Origin: JAUVPY01 sp034412795
GTDB taxonomy: Bacteria > Chloroflexota > Anaerolineae > 4572-78 > NAK82
DNA length: 64,000 nt
Direction of reading: 5' to 3'
NCBI GenBank assembly: GCA_034412795.1
Contig: DAOUMD010000290.1
Coordinates: forward strand, 49,646-113,645
In this document: positions 33,172 to 41,470 of the stretch, piece by piece
Layout of the letters: each line of letters starts with the position of its first letter
How positions within the stretch are numbered: the stretch's first letter is position 1
The notes under the pieces: model-generated
Databases searched by the model: none
Told to the model about the DNA's origin: nothing
The model's input: the letters and a program-made list of their open reading frames with translations, nothing else
Made by a program: the position numbers and the translations under genes

Positions 33172-35151
33172 ATCGCTTCGCATACCGTACGCTTTGAACC
33201 ATCTGGCGAGACTGTAGAGGCTCCTACCGGCGCCCTCCTCTCTGAGGTGGCGCGCCAGGCGGGTTTCGACCTTAATATGCCTTGTGGCGGGCAGGGGCGT
33301 TGTGGGCGTTGTGCCGTCATCGTGCAGGATGGGGTGGGAGTGCGCCGTCGCTCCACGCTGCGTCTCACCGCCGACGACCTGGACGCTGGTTATGCCCTGG
33401 CCTGCCAGACTGTAGTCGAAGGGGACGCGGTAGTTACCATCCCGCCGCAAGAGAAGATCGAGCGACGCCTGGTGACCGACAAGACGGCGACCAGGGTAAC
33501 CCTGCCGTTCGTCTACGATTCCGTTCAGCACCAGTCGATGCGCCTGTTTCCGGTGGAGCTCGATTCGCCCGATATGGCGGACCAGACTGACGATTGGTCT
33601 CGCCTGAAACGGGTTATGGCGACCACCTACGACGTTTCGGATCTGACCGCTGATTTACCCACCTTGCGCCGGCTGGGGTCAGTATTGCGCGAGCACAATT
33701 GGACTGCTACTGCGGTCGTCGAGATGGACACCTGGGATCGACCTAACGGCTTGCACCGTCTGGTTGACTTGTTACCTCCTGGCAGCGCACAGCATCTGTG
33801 GGGTGCTGCAGTGGACATCGGCACTACCACGGTCAGCCTATATCTGGTGGATTTGCTGACCGGCGAAGTCGCCACCAAGGCTGCTGAATACAACGGGCAG
33901 ATAAAGCGTGGCGAGGATGTCATCTCGCGCATTATCTTTGCCAGCTCTAATAAGTCCTCTGGCAAAAACGGTGGGCTGAGTGAGTTGCAGTCCCTGGTTG
34001 TTGGCACCATCAATGAGTTGCTCGAACGGGCGGCGCGACGGGCCAAGATCAGTTCTTCCGAGGTCTATAAGATGACGGTTGCTGGCAACAGCACCATGGT
34101 CCATCTCTTCCTGGGACTGCCGCCCAGTTCGATTCGATTCGAACCCTTCGTAACCGCTATCAATCATCCACCGCCTGTGCGTGCCAGCGAATTAGGGGTC
34201 AACATCCACCCTCAGGCAAATGTGGATTGCTTGCCCGGCGTAGCCAGCTACGTGGGCGCCGATATCTCGGCGGGGGTGATTGGCTCGCAGATGTGTGACA
34301 GCAGTGCCCTCACCCTTTTCCTTGATGTAGGTACCAACGGTGAGATGGTGTTGGGCGACTGCGACTGGTTGATCAGTTGTGCCTGCTCGGCTGGCCCGGC
34401 TTTTGAGGGAGCTGGCGTACGGGATGGTATGCGTGCCACGATCGGTGCCATAGAGGAGGTGTGGATCAACAGCGAAACCTACGAGCCTGCTTACCGGGTG
34501 ATTCCTAATCCCAAGCTCGAATCTCAGGGCTTGCCGACGCCACCGCGCGGCCTGTGTGGGTCAGGGTTGATCTCGTTGCTTTCGGAGATGTTCATCACCA
34601 GTGTGATAGACAAAGGCGGCCACCTTAGTTTCGATTTGGGCTCTCCCCATATCCGTCAGGGGGAGCACGGCCCCGAATATGTCGTTGCTTGGGGTAACCA
34701 AACCGAGCATGGCCGTGACATCGTCATCACTGAGGTAGACATTGATAATCTAATCCGAGCCAAGGCTGCCATCTACGCTGGTTTCACCGTGCTGGCCCAG
34801 GGCGTGGGAGTTGAGCTAAGCATGGTCGAGCGCGTGCTCGTCGGTGGCTCTTTTGGCCAATACATCAACATCGAAAAGGCGGTCCAGATTGGGCTGCTGC
34901 CTGACTTACCCTGGGAGAAGTTCCACTTCCTGGGTAACACCGCCTTGCAAGGCGCGTTGCTGGCGCTGCTCAATCGGGAATATCGTCAGCGGGTGAGTGA
35001 AGCAGCTCAGATGATGACCTATCTGGAGCTCTCGGCTGACAACACCTTTTATGAGGCTTTTACTTCGGCTCTCTTTCTGCCCCATACCGACCTTACCCAA
35101 TTCCCGTCGGTGGCCGAGGTGTTAGCAGATCGGGACGGGCAATGGGTATAA
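33172..35151 (+). CDS. Reductive activator of the corrinoid protein (RACE), likely ATC start
   Basis: 659 aa if begun at ATC 33172. The family's N-terminal [2Fe-2S] ferredoxin domain needs residues upstream of the first standard start (GTG 33247). In frame, directly after a perfect AGGAGG with a six-base spacer, the codons are ATC GCT TCG CAT ACC GTA, giving xASHTVRFEPSGETVEAPTG; an in-frame TAG at 33157 blocks anything longer. Cluster ligands are C38, C44, C47 and C78. The rest is an ASKHA ATPase (AAVDIGTTTVSLYLVDLLTG; FLDVGTNGEMVL; GLCGSGLISLLSE; VLVGGSFGQYINIEKA). It uses ATP to re-reduce inactive Co(II) in AcsCD. A paralogue is at 44208. Confidence 0.9.
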   Translation: MASHTVRFEPSGETVEAPTGALLSEVARQAGFDLNMPCGGQGRCGRCAVIVQDGVGVRRRSTLRLTADDLDAGYALACQTVVEGDAVVTIPPQEKIERRLVTDKTATRVTLPFVYDSVQHQSMRLFPVELDSPDMADQTDDWSRLKRVMATTYDVSDLTADLPTLRRLGSVLREHNWTATAVVEMDTWDRPNGLHRLVDLLPPGSAQHLWGAAVDIGTTTVSLYLVDLLTGEVATKAAEYNGQIKRGEDVISRIIFASSNKSSGKNGGLSELQSLVVGTINELLERAARRAKISSSEVYKMTVAGNSTMVHLFLGLPPSSIRFEPFVTAINHPPPVRASELGVNIHPQANVDCLPGVASYVGADISAGVIGSQMCDSSALTLFLDVGTNGEMVLGDCDWLISCACSAGPAFEGAGVRDGMRATIGAIEEVWINSETYEPAYRVIPNPKLESQGLPTPPRGLCGSGLISLLSEMFITSVIDKGGHLSFDLGSPHIRQGEHGPEYVVAWGNQTEHGRDIVITEVDIDNLIRAKAAIYAGFTVLAQGVGVELSMVERVLVGGSFGQYINIEKAVQIGLLPDLPWEKFHFLGNTALQGALLALLNREYRQRVSEAAQMMTYLELSADNTFYEAFTSALFLPHTDLTQFPSVAEVLADRDGQWV

Positions 35152-35196
35152 ATCTCATTTAGTCTAAACTCGAACATAAACCAAGGAGGGTAAAAC

Positions 35197-36117
35197 ATGT
35201 ATATCATCGGAGAAAACATCCATATCATCTCACCGTCGGTCAAGGAAGCCGTCGCTGAGCGTAACATCAAATTCTTTCAAGATCTGGCGGTGAGGCAAGT
35301 CGAGGCTGGCGCCGATGCTCTGGACCTGAATATCGGGCCTCAGAAGAAAGCTGGCCACGAGATTATGCCCTGGTTGGTAAAAGGTGTCCAGGAAGTGGTG
35401 GATGTACCCATCTCCCTCGATACCACCAACCTGACCGCTATAGAAGAAGGACTCAAGGTATCTAAGAGCCAGTGTATCATTAACTCCACCTCCGCTGAGG
35501 AGGAACGGTTAGAAAAGGTTCCGCCCCTGGCCAAGCAGTATGGCGCGAAGATCATCGCCCTCACGATGGGAAAGGGGGGTATCCCGGTTGGTGCCGAAGA
35601 GCGGGTGAACATCGCTTTGGAGAAGCTTATTCCCCGTGCGATGGAGCTTGATATTCCTATGGAGGACTTGCTCATTGATCCCCTGGTGCTGACGGTGAGC
35701 GGTTGCCAGGAGTACTGCCCCGAGTGTGTGGAAGCGGTTCGAATTCTTAAGGTCGCGGGTGACCCGCCGCCGATGACCAACGTTGGTCTGAGCAACGTGT
35801 CCAACGCGGTGCCTCGCGAAATGCGGCCTCTCATCAACCGCACCTACTGCGTTATGCTGATGGCCGCTGGTGTGGATTACGCCATCGTAGACCCGCTGGA
35901 TGAAGATTTGAAAGAGTTTATCCGCATCGTCAACGAGCGCGACGATAGCACCGGAGTCGGCAATTTGCTTGTGGCGCTCTATGACAAGACCGCCGCGATG
36001 GACAGGCTCACTGCCGATGACGTAGATATGAATGATCCTGCGCAAGTGGACATCTTTAAGACGGTGCAGATACTCTACAATGACATCATTTACACCGATT
36101 CATATCTGCGAGTGTGA
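35197..36117 (+). CDS. acsE: Methyltetrahydrofolate:corrinoid/iron-sulfur protein methyltransferase
   Basis: 306 aa pterin-binding TIM barrel. It moves the methyl group from 5-methyl-THF to Co(I) of AcsCD. Signatures include IGENIHIISPSVKEAV at the N-terminus, GADALDLNIGP, ISLDTTNLTAIEEGLK, QCIINSTSAEEERLEKV and TNVGLSNVSNAVP with the catalytic Asn region. AAGGAGG lies seven bases before the ATG. The stop codon touches a heptamer array. A second methyltransferase of this superfamily, in the amine island, is at 55604. Confidence 0.95.
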   Translation: MYIIGENIHIISPSVKEAVAERNIKFFQDLAVRQVEAGADALDLNIGPQKKAGHEIMPWLVKGVQEVVDVPISLDTTNLTAIEEGLKVSKSQCIINSTSAEEERLEKVPPLAKQYGAKIIALTMGKGGIPVGAEERVNIALEKLIPRAMELDIPMEDLLIDPLVLTVSGCQEYCPECVEAVRILKVAGDPPPMTNVGLSNVSNAVPREMRPLINRTYCVMLMAAGVDYAIVDPLDEDLKEFIRIVNERDDSTGVGNLLVALYDKTAAMDRLTADDVDMNDPAQVDIFKTVQILYNDIIYTDSYLRV

Positions 36118-36250
36118 TCAGTAGTCAGTACTCAGTAGTCAGTAGTCATCAGTCTAACTAACCATCGGCCTTGGGCTAGTGGTGGGAGCAGCGATTATAA
36201 GCTTATGACGTCTGGCATCTGACTACTGAAATCTGATCACTGATTACAGG
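36117..36250. repeat. Heptamer element E: left array (5 units TCAGTAG), 64-bp core, right array (inverted)
   Basis: Left units ATCAGTA, GTCAGTA, CTCAGTA, GTCAGTA, GTCATCA (36117-36151) begin on the last base of the acsE stop. Right units CATCTGA, CTACTGA, AATCTGA, TCACTGA, TTACAGG (36216-36250) are the reverse sense, and the last one supplies part of the malic enzyme AGGAGG. The element thus fills the entire gap. Confidence 0.85.
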
Positions 36251-36259
36251 AGGAAAATC

Positions 36260-37639
36260 ATGCTCAAGGACGAGAGCCTCATCAACGTTGATGAACTGTT
36301 GGCCAAGGCTGAAAAGCCTTCGGCCGATGCAATGGAGCTCCACCCTTTCTACCGAGGAAAAGTAGAGACGGCTGTCAAGTGTACTGTACGCGATTTTAAC
36401 GACTTTGCCATTTGGTACACCCCCGGTGTGGCTGCACCCTGCCGGGCTATCACTGAAGACCCGGAGAAAGTATATGACTACACCAACAAGTGGAACACGG
36501 TGGCAGTTGTCAGTGATGGCACCCGGGTGCTGGGACTGGGGGACATAGGCCCCAAGGCTGGCTTGCCAGTGATGGAGGGCAAAGCCCTTCTTTACAAGTA
36601 TCTGGGCGGTGTAGATGGCGTGGCCATCATGCTCGACACCAAAGATCCCGACGAAATCATCAAGACCGTCCTGATGTTGCAGCCTTCCTTCGGTGGTGTG
36701 AATTTGGAAGATCTTTCACAACCTAAATGTTTCCGGATTCTTGACACTTTGCGCCAAAAGGCCGAAATCCCTGTGTGGCACGACGATCAGCAGGGAACAG
36801 CAACTGTTACCCTGGCTGGCCTGATCAATGCTCTAAAGGTGGTAGGCAAGAAAATTGACGAAGTGCGTATTACCTTTATCGGCAGTGGAGCCGCTAATGT
36901 GGCTTGCTCGCGTCTGATTTTCGGCTGGGGGGCCGACCCTGCCAAGTGCTCAATGGTGGATAGCAAGGGCATCTTGGGAAAACACCGCCAAGACCTGGAG
37001 ATTCGCAAAGCGGAATTTGTGGACAAGTGGCGGCTGTGCCAAATCACCAATGCCGAGGGGCGCGAAGGCGGTATCCCTGAGGCAATGCAGGGTGCCGACG
37101 TGGTGATAGCCCTATCCAGGCCTGGGCCGGGTACCATTTTATCAGAATGGGTGGCCGGAATGAACCGAGATGCTATCCTCTTTGCCTGCGCCAACCCGGT
37201 ACCCGAGATCTGGCCTTGGGAGGCCAAAGCCGCCGGTGCTGCAGTCGTGGCTACGGGACGCTCTGATTTTCCCAACCAGGTGAATAATTCTCTTGGTTTT
37301 CCGGGCATATTCCGGGGAACCCTGGATGTGCGCGCCCGCACCATAACCGACGAGATGTGTTTTGCGGCTTCTGAGGCAATGGCTAATCAGATTGGTGACC
37401 GGCTCGATGAGGAGCATATCTTGCCTAACATGGATGACTGGGAGGTCTTCCCACGTGAGGCGGCCGCCGTTGGGATGAAAGCCCAGGAGCAAGGCGTGGC
37501 CCGGCTCCAAATGAGCTACGACAATTTGCTCAATCATGCCAGAACCATTATCAAGCGCTCCCGTGATCTAACGCAGGTGATGATGCACCAAGGTTTCATC
37601 CCTGAACCACCGAATTCAGACCAGTTTTATGATAATTGA
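36260..37639 (+). CDS. NAD(P)-dependent malic enzyme (malate to pyruvate)
   Basis: 459 aa, the short prokaryotic malic enzyme without the phosphotransacetylase domain. It decarboxylates malate to pyruvate. Signatures: YRGKVETAVKCTVRDFNDF, DGTRVLGLGDIGPKAGLPVM (active-site glycine-rich region), WHDDQQGTATVTLAGL, FIGSGAANVACSRL (dinucleotide site) and FACANPVPEIWPWEAKAAGA. Located right after acsE, it could draw C4 acids into pyruvate/acetyl-CoA or make NAD(P)H; this is context inference. AGGAGG comes from the end of the heptamer element. Confidence 0.93.
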   Translation: MLKDESLINVDELLAKAEKPSADAMELHPFYRGKVETAVKCTVRDFNDFAIWYTPGVAAPCRAITEDPEKVYDYTNKWNTVAVVSDGTRVLGLGDIGPKAGLPVMEGKALLYKYLGGVDGVAIMLDTKDPDEIIKTVLMLQPSFGGVNLEDLSQPKCFRILDTLRQKAEIPVWHDDQQGTATVTLAGLINALKVVGKKIDEVRITFIGSGAANVACSRLIFGWGADPAKCSMVDSKGILGKHRQDLEIRKAEFVDKWRLCQITNAEGREGGIPEAMQGADVVIALSRPGPGTILSEWVAGMNRDAILFACANPVPEIWPWEAKAAGAAVVATGRSDFPNQVNNSLGFPGIFRGTLDVRARTITDEMCFAASEAMANQIGDRLDEEHILPNMDDWEVFPREAAAVGMKAQEQGVARLQMSYDNLLNHARTIIKRSRDLTQVMMHQGFIPEPPNSDQFYDN

Positions 37640-37682
37640 CACTGGCAAAACGAGACGAAATGCACTGACGTTGGGAGGTAGA

Positions 37683-38597
37683 ATGATGTACGATTTAATC
37701 GTCGTCGGAGGGGGGCCTGCGGGACTCACGGCAACTATGTACGCCATCCGTAAGCGGCTGAATGTGCTCCTGGTGTCGAAGGATCTGGGCGGCAAGACTA
37801 ATTTCCGCCTGGAATTGCCCGGTGTAGAGGAATATCAAGTCATCCGGGGGCTCGAAATCGTCGGTAAGTTCAGATCTGAGCTGGAGTATCTGGACTTTGC
37901 CCGTCACATGGAACCGGTCGAGCAGGTCACTCAGCATCATGATGTGTTTGCGGTCCAAACGAAAGGTAGTGGCGAACTACTGGCCAAGGCAGTCGTCGTC
38001 GCTGCTGGCACTCAGCAGCAGCGGTTGAACGTGCCGGGCGAGAAAGAATTCTTGATGCGTGGTCTCTGCTATTCGGCCATCAGCTATGCACCTCTCTTCC
38101 TTGATAAGACAGCCGTTGTCATCGGGGATGGCGACCTTGCGCTGCGCTCGGCGGCCGAACTGGGAACAGTGACTGAACATGTCTACCTGGTGGGCTTAGC
38201 CGAAGAGGAGCTCCAATCAACCTTGGGTAAAAAGCTGGAAGCTGCTGGTAACGTCACGGTTCTTGCAGACTATCGGGTAATCCAGATACTGGGAGGGGAC
38301 TACGCCGAACGTGTGGTTGTTCAAGGTCCTGAAGGTCAGGAAGCGGAGATCGGCGCAGACGGTATCTTCATCGAGATGGCCCTGATTCCCAACTCGGGGA
38401 TGGTGGCTGGCTTGGTTGACCTCGACCCTCAAGGCCGTATCAAGATCGACGCCCGCAATCGCACCAGTGTGCCTGGTATCTTCGCCGCTGGCGATGTCAC
38501 GGATACCTATGCTGAGCAAGTGTTGGTGGCGGCGGGCGAAGGCGCCAAAGCTGCACTGAGTGCTTATGAGTATCTCTTGCCGACTCTTGGACGTTGA
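37683..38597 (+). CDS. Thioredoxin-reductase-like FAD oxidoreductase lacking the CxxC
   Basis: 304 aa from the ATG at 37683 (GGGAGG upstream); the frame extends 18 codons back into the malic enzyme end. FAD site LIVVGGGPAGLTATMYAIRK, NAD(P) site TAVVIGDGDLALRSAAELG and the TrxB-type C-terminal GIFAAGDVTDTYAEQVLVAAG are intact. At the place where TrxB has CATCDG this protein reads GLCYSAISYAP, one Cys only, so it cannot be a classical thioredoxin reductase. It may be a ferredoxin/flavodoxin:NAD(P) reductase-like flavoprotein, perhaps the electron partner of MetVF next door. That is inference. Confidence 0.85.
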   Translation: MMYDLIVVGGGPAGLTATMYAIRKRLNVLLVSKDLGGKTNFRLELPGVEEYQVIRGLEIVGKFRSELEYLDFARHMEPVEQVTQHHDVFAVQTKGSGELLAKAVVVAAGTQQQRLNVPGEKEFLMRGLCYSAISYAPLFLDKTAVVIGDGDLALRSAAELGTVTEHVYLVGLAEEELQSTLGKKLEAAGNVTVLADYRVIQILGGDYAERVVVQGPEGQEAEIGADGIFIEMALIPNSGMVAGLVDLDPQGRIKIDARNRTSVPGIFAAGDVTDTYAEQVLVAAGEGAKAALSAYEYLLPTLGR

Positions 38598-38628
38598 TAT
38601 ATAATTGCCAAGTTGTCAAAAAATGAAT

Positions 38629-38658
38629 GGGGGGAGACGGAAGTGTAACCCTCCCCCC
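38629..38658 (+). terminator. G/C-rich hairpin between flavoprotein and metVF
   Basis: GGGGGGAG (38629-38636) pairs with CTCCCCCC (38651-38658), 14-base loop, no U-tract. The remaining bases to 38793 show no further structure I can name. Confidence 0.45.
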
Positions 38659-38793
38659 ACTGTGTGTTGTCTAAGGAAGTTCCAGAGTTTAAATCATCCC
38701 AGAAATCACGAGTATGACGGTGAAATCGATGAAACTTGTTGGGACAACTATTGTTCTGGAACGGCCTAAACTGAATAGATAAGGAGTTTAGTA

Positions 38794-40308
38794 ATGCCGT
38801 TATTCTCACCGAGACGTTATCAACCCCCCTTCCATCCTTCCAGACACGATGAATCTTTTCCGATGCGGGCCTTTACCTCCTTTGAGCGGGCCGTCAAGGG
38901 GTGGCTTTTCGGCTGCCGGATGTGCGGCAATTGTATCTTGCAGGAGACGGCCTTCGCCTGTCCTATGACCTGTCCGAAGGGTTTGCGTAACGGTTTGTGT
39001 GGCGGTGCTACCCCCGAAGCCTGCGAGGTGGACCCATCACGACCTTGTACCTGGTATGTGATCTACGAGCGGGCCGAGCGCATGGGGCGACTGGATAAGC
39101 TTCTGGAGATCAATGCGCCGATTGACGGCACACGTGCCGGGCGTGAAACGTGGCTGGATATGTTCAACCTCTGGCGCGAGCGGAAGAAGGGGCCGTATCC
39201 CTTGGACTTCTTATTCAAGCGGGAGAAGTTTAGCGAGGAATGGGACAGTTTCTTCTACGACCTGCGCCAGCCAGCTTGGTGGCAAGGGGATGCTGTCTAC
39301 CATCCACCCGCCTACGAAGAGTCTGTTTCTCTGCTGGAGGCAAATCTGCGTACAGGCGTGTTTGTCACCACGGGCGAGATCGCGCCGCCGTTGGGGGCAT
39401 CGGGCGACATCATCCTCAAGAAGGTCGGCTGGCTTAAGGACTATGTGGTAGCCGCCAACTTCACCGACAACGCGTCGGCCTCGGCCCGTATGAACAGTAT
39501 GGCCTCCAGCAAAATCTGCATAGACGCCGGGTTGGAGCCGGTTATGCAGCTCCAGGCGCGAGACCGGAGTCGGGTGGTTATCGAGTCTGATGCTATGGGA
39601 GCGGCCGGCTTAGGTATTCGCAACGTTCTGTGCCTGAGTGGTGACCATCATCGCTTTGGACCGACACCCATGGCCAAGCCCGATCAGTTCGATATGGATG
39701 CGGTGCAGATGCTGTGGATGCTGCGCCGCATGCGCGATGATGGCAAGTATCTGGATGGGCGCAACATCAAGAACCCGCCGCGCTTCTTCCTGGGTGCCGC
39801 CGCGTCGCCATTCGGTGCTCCGCCCAAATACGAAGCTATCCGCGCTGAGAAGAAGGTAAACGCCGGTGCTCAGTTCATCCAGACCCAGCCTATCTTCGAT
39901 TACGAGGGCTTCGTCGACTGGCTGGAAGCTCTGGACAAGCGAAACTTGCTGGACAAAGTGTACATTCTGGCCGGACTCATCCCGCTCAAGAGCGCGCGGG
40001 CCGCGCACTTCATGGCCGATGACGTACCGGGTGTGGTGCTACCGCCTGAAATTGTCAAGCGCATGGACGAGGCGGGAGACAAAGACGGGCAGCAGGAAGA
40101 AGGGGTGGCCATCGCCCTGGAGATGATCGAGAAGTTGAAGAACACGCCAGGCATCAATGGCATGCACTTGATGGCGGTTCACTGGGAGGCAATCGTCCCC
40201 AGATTGGTGGAGGAATCGGGCGTGCCTCGGCCGGTTGTCCAAAGCCTGGAAGAAGAAGGTTCCGAGCCAACTGCAGAGAGGCCGGCGGACGTGGCCCAAC
40301 CTGCTTGA
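38794..40308 (+). CDS. Fused MetV-MetF: methylenetetrahydrofolate reductase with Cys-rich N-terminal domain
   Basis: 504 aa. Residues 28-95 are the MTHFR-C/MetV-type cysteine-rich domain with eight Cys: C41, C44, C47 (GCRMCGNC), C56, C60, C69, C77 and C85. Residues about 165-485 are the MetF TIM barrel (TTGEIAPPLGASGDIILKK; NVLCLSGDHHRFG; AQFIQTQPIFDYEGF). It reduces methylene-THF to methyl-THF, feeding AcsE, or runs in reverse when methyl groups enter from amines. In acetogens MetV and MetF are separate subunits; here they are one chain. No HdrABC/MvhD genes accompany it, so the electron donor is unknown. Confidence 0.92.
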   Translation: MPLFSPRRYQPPFHPSRHDESFPMRAFTSFERAVKGWLFGCRMCGNCILQETAFACPMTCPKGLRNGLCGGATPEACEVDPSRPCTWYVIYERAERMGRLDKLLEINAPIDGTRAGRETWLDMFNLWRERKKGPYPLDFLFKREKFSEEWDSFFYDLRQPAWWQGDAVYHPPAYEESVSLLEANLRTGVFVTTGEIAPPLGASGDIILKKVGWLKDYVVAANFTDNASASARMNSMASSKICIDAGLEPVMQLQARDRSRVVIESDAMGAAGLGIRNVLCLSGDHHRFGPTPMAKPDQFDMDAVQMLWMLRRMRDDGKYLDGRNIKNPPRFFLGAAASPFGAPPKYEAIRAEKKVNAGAQFIQTQPIFDYEGFVDWLEALDKRNLLDKVYILAGLIPLKSARAAHFMADDVPGVVLPPEIVKRMDEAGDKDGQQEEGVAIALEMIEKLKNTPGINGMHLMAVHWEAIVPRLVEESGVPRPVVQSLEEEGSEPTAERPADVAQPA

Positions 40309-40446
40309 TCGTAGGGGCCCTCCAAAGTAGTGGATTGTCCTTAGTGCACCCGGGTGAAATTTACCGGTAGCTGCACAGCATCCTGGGCTTGACTTCGGCG
40401 AGCTCAGTCGAGCCGTCGAAGGATGCGGGTCCAATAGAGTTCGCCG

Positions 40447-40522
40447 GTTGAGTTGGCTCTCCGATACATTGGTCGCCAACTCAACTGACACAGCCAGGGG
40501 CAGGTCATCATACCTGCCCCTG
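40447..40522 (+). repeat. Two consecutive hairpins downstream of metVF
   Basis: GTTGAGTTGGC (40447-40457) pairs with 40475-40485. CAGGGGCAGGT (40495-40505) pairs with ACCTGCCCCTG (40512-40522) around CATCAT. Neither has a T-run. They may end or protect the acs transcript. The rest of the 286-bp gap 40309-40594 shows nothing recognisable. Confidence 0.6.
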
Positions 40523-40594
40523 CTTGGTGAGTTGGTTAATAAAATACCTCTGCAATCGGCCTGCCAGTCCTGAAAGAAAGAGAGCTATCTGCTA

Positions 40595-41320
40595 ATGACG
40601 CGTGTCATAATCTTTGGTGATCTTCACGCCAATTGGGAGGCGTTGCTGGCCTTGCAGCAGGCGGAGCAACGCCCCGATGCCGTGCTATGTCTGGGTGACT
40701 TCGTAGGCTATGGTCCCGATCCCAAGCGTTGCCTGGATGCCGTCCGGGCGGGTGGGACGCACTTGATTGGGGGACGACACGACTTGGCTATGGGGGGCCT
40801 CATCCCAGCAGTCAGTGCCGAGGACGACCCGGACGACGAGAGTGAGCTGTTGGAGACCACCTGGGCCCATGCGCGTTCCGTGTTGTCCGCACAAGATCGT
40901 GATTATTTGGCTTCGCTGCCCGGAGGGCTGACCGTCGAGATCGCCGGCACGCGCTTTTTTCTCACCCGTTTGGCACCGGATGACATGGAAACCGAAACTC
41001 AGATGCTCATTACCATGCCCCGGTCGCGGCTGGAGGAATTCGTCGACGACGTGGAGGCCGACATCATCTTGTTGGGCGGACCGCACGTGCCCGCTTTGCG
41101 CCAGGTTGAAGATCGGCTCATCGTATGTCCGGGCAGCCTGGGGTGGCCTCGCTACGGCGTGCCCGATCCAACGTTCGCTGCCTGGGAAGATGGACATGTG
41201 CAGATCCATCACCTGCACTACCATCCCGAGAATACCATTCGCAAGCTGTCGCTCTTACCCTTGTCTCCAGAACACGCGCTGCGTTTGGGTTCTGTCTTGC
41301 GCACGGGCGGATTGGAGTAG
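40595..41320 (+). CDS. Calcineurin-like metallophosphatase
   Basis: 241 aa. Metal motifs: FGDLHANWEAL (Asp, His), CLGDFVGYGPDPKRC (GDxVGYG, as in serine/threonine-phosphatase-like YfcE relatives) and a late VCPGSLGWPRYGVPDP. The usual GNHD box reads GGRHDLA, so the Asn metal ligand is replaced by Arg. Activity may be altered or lost. No link to C1 metabolism is evident; it is separated from the next gene by heptamer element F. Confidence 0.82.
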   Translation: MTRVIIFGDLHANWEALLALQQAEQRPDAVLCLGDFVGYGPDPKRCLDAVRAGGTHLIGGRHDLAMGGLIPAVSAEDDPDDESELLETTWAHARSVLSAQDRDYLASLPGGLTVEIAGTRFFLTRLAPDDMETETQMLITMPRSRLEEFVDDVEADIILLGGPHVPALRQVEDRLIVCPGSLGWPRYGVPDPTFAAWEDGHVQIHHLHYHPENTIRKLSLLPLSPEHALRLGSVLRTGGLE

Positions 41321-41341
41321 GAAAACGAAAAAGGAAAAACG

Positions 41342-41454
41342 TGATGCGGTAAAACGTGATGCGTGATGCGTGACACGTGAACTGCAAGCAGTGTAGGTGT
41401 CCGTGGATTTGCCTTCACGCATCACGCATCACGCATCACGTTTTACGCTTCATC
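41342..41454. repeat. Heptamer element F: left array (TGATGCG units), 28-bp core, right array (CATCACG units, inverted)
   Basis: Left units TGATGCG, (G)TAAAACG, TGATGCG, TGATGCG, TGACACG, TGAACTG run to 41384 with one extra base. Right units CTTCACG, CATCACG x3, TTTTACG, CTTCATC occupy 41413-41454. The two arms are reverse complements and could form a hairpin of about 40 bp. It lies between the phosphatase and aldo/keto reductase genes. Confidence 0.88.
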
Positions 41455-41470
41455 AACGAGGGTCAAGTAT

